From Adineta ricciae (lineage: Eukaryota; Rotifera; Eurotatoria; Adinetida; Adinetidae), in contig CAJNOJ010000060.1 of assembly GCA_905250025.1 (NCBI GenBank), positions 396,270 to 460,269 on the forward strand: 64,000 bases of DNA, written 5' to 3'. Each line of letters begins with the position of its first letter. Within the stretch, counting starts at the first letter, position 1. A program made the translations under genes and the position numbers. Shown here piece by piece: positions 48,401-63,549 of this stretch. Under the pieces are notes generated by a model. The model was given only the letters and a program-made list of their open reading frames with translations, was not told where the DNA came from and ran no database searches.

Positions 48401-48491
48401 TCAGAGCAAAACAATTCTGAACATTATCACATAGCATCAGAAATCTATTAGTATTGATATTCGTGTCGTCTGGGATTATTATTTCATTCAT
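45415..48491 (-). CDS. Unknown 15-exon protein with N-terminal helical domain and coiled coil
   Basis: I do not recognise the family. Exons 48073-48491, 47952-48021, 47708-47899, 47476-47657, 47317-47425, 47243-47267, 47022-47191, 46728-46974, 46540-46675, 46362-46496, 46236-46314, 45803-45956, 45676-45759, 45547-45614 and 45415-45489 all join in phase to 714 residues. The first 150 residues are an all-helical domain (FELLEMKDQLLLQSLPAKVL, LITLVLSRFYRAYSQ). An acidic Ser-rich linker (SDDEESIGEQNIDQEDDSDD) follows, then a beta-rich region (KLVLMRIYRPIEIMRTTFQC; VLGDRKLFGCVVFSYEDLQI) that could be C2-like, then a coiled coil (EIQRLTELLHEKLSRQ). The C-terminal part includes NHVYNPRAYQYFHSIGTREP and RLTQPPSIFKLP. 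The donor at 46361 is gttagg, which is unusual; without that splice the protein would end at 46328. The start is either 48491 or a little upstream. Confidence 0.65.
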
Positions 48492-48898
48492 TTCTTTCTT
48501 CAATACTTCAAATAACAATGCAAATTCTTACTTTTCTTCATTAGAATAATTCTTCACTGAGTTTGCTTGTCAAAATTCTTTTTCTACCTTCTCGGCATGC
48601 CATGTCATATATTCCAAGGCAAACCATGACTACAAGCTGTTTTTCTTTTCTTTAATTAAATGTATATATATATTTCTTTATTTAATCTAGCAACATAAAG
48701 ACGTACAAGCATAATTAAGACACAATTGTACAATATACAAACAGTAGAGCAGGAAGAGAAAAAAAGGAACAAGGCAGATGAATATTTAAGATGAACGACG
48801 GTGAGAAATAGCGTCGAAGACATGCACGCGTATTGTATTTACATTCTAAGCAAAAAATAAGAATCTACTGTTGCAAGCCCTTGCAGTGTTGAATTAGT
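48492..48898. other. Short intergenic region
   Basis: About 400 bp between two minus-strand genes: promoter side of the 45415 gene and 3'UTR of the kinase. Nothing else is seen. Confidence 0.6.
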
Positions 48899-51226
48899 TC
48901 ACAACATGGAGTGATGATCGGCTGATTCTTCATCAAAGCCGATTGCTCGATTTCGAGCTTCAAAATAGAATGTATCCGAATCATTATCAGGTGCGGGAAT
49001 AAATGGTGCAGGAGCATTGGCAAGATTGTCCCAATCAATTGTATCAAAGAAAGGCTCTTTTTTCAAATCTAAATCAATAAGTAAAGTTTGACTAAATAAA
49101 GATATGTTTCATGTTGTTGCTTACCGTCTAGTTGAAGTCGTAAACTAGGATCGTAACTAAGTAAACCTTTGATGACACTGATGGCATCATCATCTAATTG
49201 ACTCTCATCATCCTCTGGCCATAGAATTCGATAATTTAAAATATTGGAGATTATTGCACGTGGACATTCATCAGAGAAAGGTGTTACACCAACTAGAAAT
49301 TGAAACAGGCATACACCGAGTGCCCAAAAATCAACGGCTGAAGCTAGAAAAGAAATCCAACACAAACAATTAGCTTATCTCGAAAGATTCTTGTTCACTC
49401 ACTGTGATTTTCATCTTGTAGCAAAATCTCTGGACCTAAATAAATGTTCATCGCCATAGTATAAAGATAGAATCTATCGAAAGAGATACTTACTGAGGTA
49501 GTCTGGTGTACCCAAAACAGGTCCTGAAACATTGGGATGGATTGGTGATCGAAGAAAACTACTTCGAATAGAAGTATTATTGGTGACATCGCTTAGGATT
49601 CGACCAGTGGACACATTTTGCGCAAGACATACCGACTAAATGAACGAGTGAAATTTGAAATCGACTGGTTAAATCCTAGGATACAAACTTTAACTGAACC
49701 ATCGTCCGTTGGTAATGAATGATGTTGTATATTATCCACTGGTTCTTCTTCGATAGGCTGTGCTTGGATATGATTAATCGATGATATGTCCAGTGAATAT
49801 CGTATAGGTGATAAACATGGTGATGCTGAGATCGGTGCAGCAAGTGTATTCGCCGTCGTTGGATGTAGAGTTTGTCCCATACCGCGAAATACACGAAATT
49901 GATTCTGGTGAGCAGGCGATGATGCTAATAATCTTGAAATGGTTTTCGGATAGATACGTGGCTGTTGCTTCACAGTTTGTAAAGTCGTTGGTGATCGTCC
50001 TTTAGGACTGCAAAATAAAAAATCGGATATATTGCTTGTGCTAGCCTCGTCATGTTCATCGAGATCATCATTTCCAAATGAAATCGGTTCATTTTCCGGT
50101 ATACATAAAGGTAACGGTTGACGATATACACGTAAACTACAATCAGCAATACGCGACGAAGAAAACGAACGATGATAACTATTATTAATTGGGATATTCT
50201 CGTTCGATGTTGCACTAGCTGGATTGCTATGCACTGATGTTGATATGTGTAGGTGTTCTGAATCTGATTCACTCGATGACTAAAATAATCGAGTGAATAC
50301 GGTCGTGGTATGCGAAGAAAGGAACTTACAAAACTGAAATCCGATGTTAGAGATATGATTTGACCGGGTGTACGAAAAACTCGGACTTTACATACTGACG
50401 GTGTACCGATAACATCAGCAACAGACACTTCTGAAAAGAAATAATTGAAATCATGTCACCTTCCTGTTCCATTCAACATACTTCGTCTATTTCGAATTTC
50501 CGATAGACCAAAATCGGTTAATTTGATGTGTCCAGTTGATGATATTAAAACATTATCTGGTTTTAAATCTCTGAAGAGGACAAAAACAGTAGTCTGACAA
50601 AATGCTTTCTGTTTATATAAGATCCGCTTCCATACCTATGAACAACGCCTTTTCGATGTAGATAGTCGAGCGCAAGGGCAATTTCCGCTACATAGAATTG
50701 TGCTTCATGTCTTTCGAGTATTTGTTTAATGCAAAGAAACGACATAAGATCTCCTCCGATCATGTATTCCATCACTAGATATATCTCATCTTTTGTTTGC
50801 AAGGAATAGAATAGCCGAACAACAAATTGACTATGCATGGTAGCTAATGCATCACGTTCATTGAGAACTAATTCAAAGAAAACCTAATTGTAAGAAATTT
50901 GAAGTATGCAATTTCCTTACTTTGATCAATTAAGTTCTTTTTTCGTATATCATGTTTATTGATAACTTTAATCGCGTATTTCGTCTCATTTTCATCATTT
51001 TTCTTTGTAGCTAGATAAACTCGGCTGAATAAAAAACAAAAGAACTGATTTTCATATACATTGCGCAGATAAGATTGACTAACCCGTAACCACCACGGCT
51101 GATTGTTTTTAGAAAATGAAAATCTTTGATAGTTGGAAGCTGAAACAGATCAAAGCAAAAATGTGGATTATTTGCACAAAAAAATATTTCGTAACGTACC
51201 TGAAGTTTACTCTTTTCGATGGTCAT
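48899..51226 (-). CDS. MASTL: Serine/threonine kinase Greatwall (MASTL)
   Basis: Greatwall phosphorylates ENSA/ARPP19, inhibits PP2A-B55 and so drives mitotic entry. Eleven exons (51200-51226, 51084-51139, 50921-51024, 50636-50867, 50482-50570, 50330-50430, 49689-50279, 49494-49635, 49403-49435, 49125-49343, 48899-49068) give 587 residues. The AGC kinase N-lobe has [21 protein letters not shown] and [20 protein letters not shown]; the catalytic loop is [10 protein letters not shown] and the Mg loop LTDFGLSEI. Then comes the insertion that splits the kinase domain in this family, starting with the family motif [16 protein letters not shown]. It is about 280 residues, against roughly 500 in the human protein (879 residues). 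The C-lobe resumes with [13 protein letters not shown] and [16 protein letters not shown], then [20 protein letters not shown]. The usual APE is SPE. An acceptor (ttttcag) lies 30 nt before the start. Confidence 0.95.
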
Positions 51227-51591
51227 TAGTAAGAAAGAAGAAAACGAGATGTTGATCTGAAAAGAAAGTTGAACATATGTAAACCGTTAGAAATAAAAAT
51301 GTTTCCCTCCAATCGAGAACAAAATGTCCAAACAAAGGACAGATTGCATTCTTCTTTTTGCTTAGATGTCGCCAAGCGTAATGTCCGAACAGTCATCAAC
51401 GAAAACAATGTGTTATTTTTGAAGATTAACAGAATTCAATGGCCCTATTCGCATATCAGCGGGAGTATATATATATATATTTAAGAAAATATAAATGACA
51501 TTGAATGTGATTACTATGTTACATATTTGGCAAGAGTTAAATGTTCCGCAAAATACGAATTGAAGATTATTTTAAAATATTTACAACATTG
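51227..51591. other. Short spacer between GH13 gene and MASTL
   Basis: 365 bp between the GH13 3' end and the MASTL start, both on the minus strand. An (AT)n run sits near 51465-51480. The acceptor for MASTL is at 51257. Confidence 0.6.
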
Positions 51592-56014
<4,423 letters not shown>

Positions 56015-56965
56015 ATGTCGTTTGATATAGACGATAAACAATTGTTAGATGATGAAAAACTTCTGGCTAGTCAAGTGAAACAACTTGAGTTAGTTAGTGA
56101 TCAACGTCTCGACCCAGCGTATCCATTTGTTGTTCGTCTGGATGGTGTTTCGTTTCGAAATTATACGCGTGGCTTCAAAAAGCCGTTTGATCAACGTATG
56201 ACTCGGGCATTTATTCGTACATCTGCTGATTTACTTCAACGATTCAGTCCGTTGACGATCTTCTATGAGTCCGATGAAATCTCTCTTGTCTTCAATGCAT
56301 GTCCAATGCTCGAATCATCTGAGAAACATCCTCGCGAACACATGTACTCTGGTCGAATACAGAAATTAGTCTCCGTGCTTGCTTCGTATACAGCAGCAAA
56401 ATTTAATAAGTACATCAATGAAGAAGATTGGTCAGATATAGAAAATCCTCACGTGCGTGAACGTCTTCAAGCACATTCGGCCTATTTCGATGGTCGAGCT
56501 TTTACCGTGCCTAATGTGTTTGCTGCTATGGCATCGATCTATTGGCGTCATCGATATGATACATTGAAAAATGCGACATTAACGTACGCATTAACTCATT
56601 ATTCACAAAATGCTATCCTGGGAAAAAGTCCACATGAATTACGTGATCTGATGCGTGCGGAAAAGAATTGGGATATGCTTGCTGATGCACCGAAGAATAT
56701 TATCTATGGTACATTCTTAAAAAAAGAATTGTACGATTTAGAAAGCGTGGATCGCAAAACTCAACAGAATGTTATTGTCAAACGCAGTCGAGTACGTGTT
56801 GGATCATTTAGTATGAGCAAATTGTTAGCAAACAATCAGGACAAAGTTGAATTTATTATGAGCAAATATTGGAATGAAGGAAACCCTAATGTTATGGACG
56901 TTGAGATACCCGATTGGTGGATGCAGTACTATCGGCAGCCAAATACATTAGTAAATGATGAATAA
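56015..56965 (+). CDS. Thg1-family 3'-5' nucleotide polymerase (Thg1-like protein), intronless
   Basis: Thg1 adds G-1 to tRNA-His; Thg1-like proteins (TLPs) repair 5' ends of tRNAs by reverse 3'-5' addition. The single exon codes for 316 residues. The two-metal site is visible: VVRLDGVSF (Asp in RLDG) and IFYESDEISLVF (Asp-Glu). YFDGRAFTVPN matches the conserved FDGR block of the family. The usual WRQxDCxxNNLYN segment of eukaryotic Thg1 is replaced by WRHRYDTLKNATLTYAL, which points to a TLP rather than canonical tRNA-His guanylyltransferase. It lacks introns while neighbours have many. That fits acquisition from a bacterial, protist or viral source, or a retrocopy, and is not proof. An acceptor (gttttag) lies 24 nt upstream. 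Confidence 0.85.
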   Translation: MSFDIDDKQLLDDEKLLASQVKQLELVSDQRLDPAYPFVVRLDGVSFRNYTRGFKKPFDQRMTRAFIRTSADLLQRFSPLTIFYESDEISLVFNACPMLESSEKHPREHMYSGRIQKLVSVLASYTAAKFNKYINEEDWSDIENPHVRERLQAHSAYFDGRAFTVPNVFAAMASIYWRHRYDTLKNATLTYALTHYSQNAILGKSPHELRDLMRAEKNWDMLADAPKNIIYGTFLKKELYDLESVDRKTQQNVIVKRSRVRVGSFSMSKLLANNQDKVEFIMSKYWNEGNPNVMDVEIPDWWMQYYRQPNTLVNDE

Positions 56966-58029
56966 ACATTGAAAAATCAAACTTTCATACATGTTCTATT
57001 TGTTTACACGTTTGATATAGAACAAAAAAAATGAGAGAGAGTGTGTGTCTCCTACTCAATGACATTGCATGTAACACATTGTCTTCATCCCGTTTCGCAT
57101 TATCGCTGATGAATAAAACGATGACAGTTGTTGAGAATCCAGAGAGAAATATGTTTTCATAACTGGAGCTCGATGACATACGAAATTAATAGAGGTGCCG
57201 TCTAGTCATCTCATTTTTATCACTCTGATTTCCTTGTTAGTTTTTGATAGTAATAACCTTCGATTTCGACCGTAAAATCGCCATGTAATTTGCCTCGGCA
57301 CAATTGTAATCAGTAAACAACAAAACTCAGATGTTCGGCAAGTACATGGAAATCTGAAAAACATATCCACAGGAAACTTTCAAGACTTGAATGATTATCG
57401 AGACACTTCAAAACCAACTATCATCAATGAAATGATAACAATTTTGACGATATCTTTGTATGTATTTCAATAGATTTAGTCAACCTAAATGGATAAGTCT
57501 GTATAGTAACACAGTAATAGTACGAAAGAGAAGGCGCATTGAAGCATCCAAATGTACCTTTCTTTCGTTTATATCATTTGTAGGTTCATTATAAGAATCT
57601 GTAAAATCTACACTAATATCTAATTCATATAGGATCTCCTTTTACTGTTTTTGAAAAAAGATCTCGAACGCATTACGTAGGCGCCGGATTATTAGATATT
57701 CGTAATTTTTCATGTTCATCATTTGTGATATAGGATCCATTGGGATGGGGGTGCTGTTTTTTTTGTACTTTAAATTCAACAAGTAGGAGTAATTATATGC
57801 AGGTACATTGATTAGACCCACACAGAATCATCTTATAATCCGTATTTTTTCTTAACTGACTCGATTCTAATACAACATAGAAATAGAAAATGACATACGA
57901 ACAACGAAGAAGCACACACACACACACACGCACATCAAAAGAAAGTTTGTGGTTTTTATTGAATGGCTGAAGAAGAAATGAAATGGAAAAGTCTTAAGGA
58001 GTTTTATTCTAATTTGTTTTCTTGTACTT
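56966..58029. other. Convergent intergenic region
   Basis: About 1.06 kb between the Thg1-like gene (+) and the 58030 gene (-). It has a (CA)n tract at 57913-57929. No gene is seen. Confidence 0.6.
57913..57929. repeat. (CA)n microsatellite
   Basis: Eight CA units about 100 bp beyond the 3' end of the 58030 gene. Confidence 0.9.
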
Positions 58030-61000
58030 TCAACGACGTCGCATCGCATTGATAATGTGATTGCGTGGGTGATGATGATAATGATGATGGTTATTATTAT
58101 TATTTGAACGAATAGTTGTTCGGTTGGTGAAGGATGTCGACGAATATAAAGAAGAAGATGAGGATGATGAAGACGACGACAAATCTTTAGTACTTGTCGT
58201 CGTCGTTGTAACTATTGAAGATGAATATTGCTTAGCGTGATGCATTCGTTCGAAGCGTGGTGCAATAAATTTTAATTTTTGACCACTCGTACTTGCTAAG
58301 TCATTAGTAATCGATGATGATGATGACGAAGAATTATTCTTCATTTTAATTATTGGTGTAGCTAATGGACTCGTTTGGTTATTGCTTAGGGAGGTTGTCA
58401 GAGGTTTCGCTGCGGCCGCGTAAGAAATACGTTTTGGCATCAAGATGTTCAGATTATTTTTACTATTATGATGATCATAATGTAAGGAGGATTGTTGTGA
58501 GTAATCACTACGACTAGCATCACTAGCGGATTGATACCCGTCATCTGTATCGGGTGTTGATGAACGATTTTGTGTTAATTTTTGTTGATTAAGAGTATTT
58601 TCGGACGATAAGGATACATTAGACGAGACATGAGTAATATTTTTATCGATATTCATCGATAATAATGACTCGTCCGTATTATTATTATTATGAAGAGAAC
58701 TAATCTCTTGATCATTATCATTCTCATCGTCCGCTGAGTAAATTTGTTTCATCGATGGATAGAGTAACGCAAGTAACCAACTGGGTAAACACGTTGATAA
58801 ATCGAGATCTTCATCCTTTATATGTTGCTGGATGAAAGACGATGAAGGCCGATAGAGATGAGAGTAAATTTCGGGTGAGTAGAGCAACCAATCCCAGCAG
58901 GCTGATGAAGATGTTGACAACATAGATGAAGACGGTGTCGGGCTTTGATTTATAGTAGTTGTGACGAGAGACGTTTTAGTTGGAGCAGCAATGACTGGGT
59001 TCCAATAGGTATTTGAGGTTTGGTGAGGTAAGGAAGATGATGACATCTCATCACTATATGAACCGGTGGAAGGAGTCACGTAATAGTCTGCACCAGTTAC
59101 TAGAAAGAAAAAGATGAGAATAAAGAAATGAGGATGACAGTAAGCATAGCAAGACGTAAATGAAAAGGAGAAGAAAGGAAAAAATACACGTCGTTTTTAA
59201 GCAGCGCGCGTCGGGTTTGGAAAAAATATATAAGGAAAAATCCATAGGCGAAAAAAAAACGATTGAAAAAGAAGGGAAGGTTAACTCAAAGCTCGAAGGC
59301 ACATTTGTTGCAGCTCATCTGCAAAACTCGGTCAACATTCATTAAAATGAAAGAAATTCGCCTTCGTCAATACTATTAATATATACAGATCGTCAGTCGA
59401 TAATTGTGCTAATGACCAACTGTGCACTGTCATATGTATGGATGAATGTGTATACATAAATTGCAATCTCCCCATGCACTATTTGGATTACACAACATAA
59501 CTTTTTTTGTTTTATGACAAGTATGAACGTACAAAGACAATTGACGCTCCCTCATCTTTTTTTCTTTTACACCACTATCTGTATGTGTGTCGGCGACCAA
59601 ACAACGCAGTATTCTTTGTAATTATGAAGCGCGAAAGGGACGCTCGAGAAGAACGTTTCCTCTCTCTCTCTCCTTTTTCTTCTTCTTCTTTTTTCTTTTT
59701 TTTTTGTTGTTCCCGACACTTTGACAGCCTTTCTTCATTCTCGGCCTAACTGCATTCCAAATCACACAAACAAAAGAGACGACAACATGAAAACCCATCC
59801 GCAACCTACTACCTTAACAGGCACACGCATAGGGATATCAGATTTACAAAACGCACCATTCTAACTCGATTCTTCACTTAAAAGAAATGCTTATCCTAAG
59901 TGTAAATTCTATCAATTTGATATCTAGCACCTATTCATAAACGAAGTAATATAAGAAGACAAGTACAAAATGGATCCGTGTGTTTTCCATTCAACACTAT
60001 ATGTTAATCTGAGTATCATTGCTTCGAGAAGGAAAACATTTCTTTTTGAATATTTATTGAAATCCATTTGTACTCATTTCGTGTTTTTTAATACATCTAA
60101 GTTCTATAGTCTCACAAATCATTGATGCCCGTGTGTTTATCGATATGCTAACATAGAAATGACAATTTGCATCATTATTTTTGTATCGTATCGCTTCGTG
60201 TATTTTACAATGACACGTTCTTAATTATTAAAAAAATGCATCTTGCTTCTCTTTGTTTCTGAATTACTTTTGTCAATGTTTTTTTTACACTCTTGATATA
60301 ACATCCAAAACGCATGACAAATCATGGTCATTAAATAGACGAATATCGTTCTCATAGACTACACAAATTTATTGCTTTGATTTTTTTTTAATGTATCTAT
60401 TATCAGATACTTGTCTTACAAGGATAGCAGTAATAATCATTTGCAAATGAGTATAATGGCAACAGAGAGAGAGAGAGAAAGTAGTTCGCAGTCATCGACT
60501 CGTATAAATTATCGAGAGTATGAACAAAACTTCAAGATAATGTATACCTTTTTTTTTCTTTTTCTTTTCCTATTCGACTCGTTATTCAATCATACTCGAA
60601 AGACTTCTATATACAGACCGTATCTTAAAGTTCAGTTATGTCTCTTCTTTCTTTTTACATAAATCGTACTAATTCGATTTAGATTTTATCGTTGCTTGGC
60701 TGCTCTAATAGAACACAGTAGAGCGGTGCAGTAATTGCACGCATGAATATCTCCAAGTAACAATCATCTGATTGATCGAGACGATCAACTTGCATCGAGA
60801 ACGATTCATTCAATTGAATAACTTTGACTAGAAAAAAACACGACTAACGTCAATGTTGCCTTCGTTTTCATCCAATATGATTATCATTCATTGCGCAAGA
60901 TGAAGGAGAATGAGTTGACTACGAATGGCTACAGATAGGATGTACAACAATTTGTTCTATGACGTTTTCCTATTGCAGACTGATTAAGAAAACATTTCAG

Positions 61001-61425
61001 CTGGGCATCTATCTCAAATGTTACTGTTCTAATTCGTTCTGTTTTGTTAATTTTGATAATAATCAGACTTATGAAATGAGAAGAAAGGAATTGTTGCGAG
61101 AGAATGGAACAATGAATGGTCTATGTCTCAAGTGTAAATCAAATTTTCTAGATGAACATTTCTCTCGATTGTCTTCTTTACCATAAACATCATCAGCTCG
61201 ATTTGAATGATATTGATTAAATGCTTCATTCTCATCGTTTCTTGATCCAACATAAGTGTTCGTTGTTCGATTTGTAGTCGATGGTTCGTTGCTAGTGCAA
61301 TAATATGAAGTTGTCGAACAACTTTGTTGATGTTGCTGTGATGAAAGATGCTGGTTATATCCGAGCCAGCGTTGCTGTTGGTTCTGATGAGGATGATGTT
61401 GTTGTTGTTGAGGAGGGTACCACAT
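58030..61425 (-). CDS. Q/S-rich unknown protein, two exons with 2.1-kb intron (tentative model)
   Basis: The secure part is exon 58030-59098, about 356 codons, which starts at an acceptor (ttctag) in phase 1 and so needs an upstream exon. A suitable exon is 61182-61425: it opens MWYPPQQQQHH, is Gln/His/Asn-rich, and ends at a gtaaag donor in phase 1, so the joint reads DVY-VTGADYYVTPSTGSYS. The product would be about 437 residues. It is largely disordered, with poly-Ser, poly-Asn and poly-His runs. More ordered patches are LDLSTCLPSWLLALLYPSMK, TPDTDDGYQSASDASRSDYS, KRISYAAAAKP and LKFIAPRFERM. The Gln/His-rich start, DDGY and ISYA patches faintly recall NUFIP2-type RNA-binding proteins, but I do not claim this. 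The open frame at 61447-61539 could be a further exon; I could not connect it. Confidence 0.5.
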
Positions 61426-63549
61426 CAATAGATAGATAAAGTAAGTCTATAAATAGTTCAGATCTTTTTTCTTTTCCAAATAATTTCGAATCAATCGTAT
61501 CGCATTCATATGCTGGACAGCATTGACGGCTTGTCTAGAAGAGCAGAAAAATGAATAGAGTGAAAGAAAGTATACATGACGAACATGTACATGGCGATGG
61601 TAATCAACTGCTTCTTTCGTTCTCCTCTTCTCCTTCTTCGTCTTCAACTGCACAGGTAAAGAGAAAAGAAAGAATGACGTTCGTCAATGTTGAACCCGTC
61701 CGACCGTCGTCCACCACCGCTCTGCTGCTAAACTATTGCACACTGTTGATGGAACACGACCGACGGAAAAGAAGAAGAAATGGAAATGACATTTTCTCGT
61801 TACCACCATTACTGGCGTTTTTCTCCCTCTGCCTCTCTGTCTCTCTTTTTCTTTCTTGCTTTTCTTTCTTTCATCCTTCCTGATGAGTATTGTAGTTGAT
61901 AGGGGGGTAGTAGCACCCTTATGGGTTGTTATAATACGAACGGAAGAAGACGAAGAAGGAGAAGGAGAGAGAGAGAGTTCTCGTTACTCATGTCATGCAT
62001 CGAGCAGGCATACATAGTACAGAGCGCGAGGACAAGAGAATAAGAAACTTTGTGCGCTTCGTAGTTGCACAGAATTTCAACCCATAAAAGAAACGACAAG
62101 TAAACGATAGAATTTCGCCCCGTAGCATCAAATGACGCATATATATATATATATACAGCGTGGAAGAAAGAAATATGGTAGAAAACCGAAATAGGATAGA
62201 GTTGAAAAGGTTGTAAACAGTTGAAAGATGATAAAGTCACATATCTATATACAAAGGGATGAGCAATAACAGGTGTGAAAAAGCTCATCGATATGAGAGA
62301 TTCAACTAACTATTGCTATATACATAGTGATTCTTTTTACAAATGGAGCACATCGGTGACAAGTCGGATATGTCGGAGAGAACAAAGAAATTTATCCATA
62401 TGTAGTTTATCGTTGTGAACTCATTTGGACAATCCGATCGTGAATATAATCATCTTGTTCAAATATAATAAATGTTACCCTTGTGATCTGCTTTTTTTTC
62501 CTTAGTACGTACACGTGCCTATAAGCACGTTCAACATCATCCATCTGTCTGAATGTTATGTCTAATACTAATCAGTAGTAAATAAATCATACATACGTGC
62601 TTCGTTTCTACATTTATGTATGTTATATGTATGTACGTATAGATAAACTTCCTTCTTTTCCTCTTATCTACCTTTTACTTGACTGTCGTTTCATTGAGAA
62701 GTACACTTGAGACATTATTCTCCTAGGATGTCCGATTGAATTAATTCTCATGAGAAAAATGCTCAATCATGCTAAGTATCAGATTATGTCCAAATGGGAA
62801 TTCATTTTTGATAAGCCAGATTGAGTGTCAATGTATGACAATCTATTTGAAACGAAATCACCATCTTCATCTCAATCGGACATATCTTATGGTCATCGAT
62901 AGACATACTTTGTCGAATAATATTTTACAACGTTATCAATCATGAATAAAAAGAAAAGAAAGTCACTTTTCTATATAATTGAAAATGATTACGATCTATT
63001 GAAGAAAAAGAAAGAAAAAAGAATTTACTCTTTTTTTCTTATTTCTGTAAGCATTAAGTTTAAAGCATGGCGAGGACGATTGATTCTGTCAAAATATTGA
63101 CACATAAGCAAGCAATGTATGCACAATCTGATTGAAAAGAGTAATGCATAGCAAATGTATACGTAAAAAGAGGGAGAAAAAGCATGTCTATGCATGTGCG
63201 TGTGTCAGCTGAGTGCTATTGAAACCGACATTTCGATGACACACAATGATGATTTCAGTGAATATGTATTGATGAAAGAGAAGAAAGAAAGAGAAAAAAA
63301 AACTCGAAGTATACTTTAAACTACATGATCTATCTGATATGATGTATGTATAGACATTATCTCCTTTTTCAGTACGAGTTTTATTGTTATGGGTATATTT
63401 ATGTACTAGATTATGACCTAATCAACCTAGACAGACGAAGGCGAACGTAGAAGAATCTCATCAGGGTGTCAGCTGCTTTTTAATAAAGCGAAAGAAAAAC
63501 AAAGCCGGTGTACAATTCATTTTTCGAAGGTAAAATAAACTCAGCAAGT
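61426..63549. other. Divergent intergenic region before MEK5
   Basis: About 2.1 kb. It contains a (TA)n tract at 62139-62155, several GA and CT runs, and a possible extra minus-strand exon at 61447-61539. A weak acceptor (actcag, AG at 63543-63544) lies 5 nt before the MEK5 ATG. Confidence 0.5.
62139..62155. repeat. (TA)n microsatellite
   Basis: Eight or nine TA dinucleotides in the intergenic region before MEK5. Confidence 0.9.

Noticed and set aside
58030-59098. NUFIP2 identity for the Q/S-rich protein
   Set aside because: Only short low-complexity and ISYA/DDGY patches agree; too weak to name.
61551-61883. 110-codon plus-strand open frame
   Set aside because: Ser/Leu/Phe-rich from CT-rich sequence; more likely the promoter side of the minus-strand gene.
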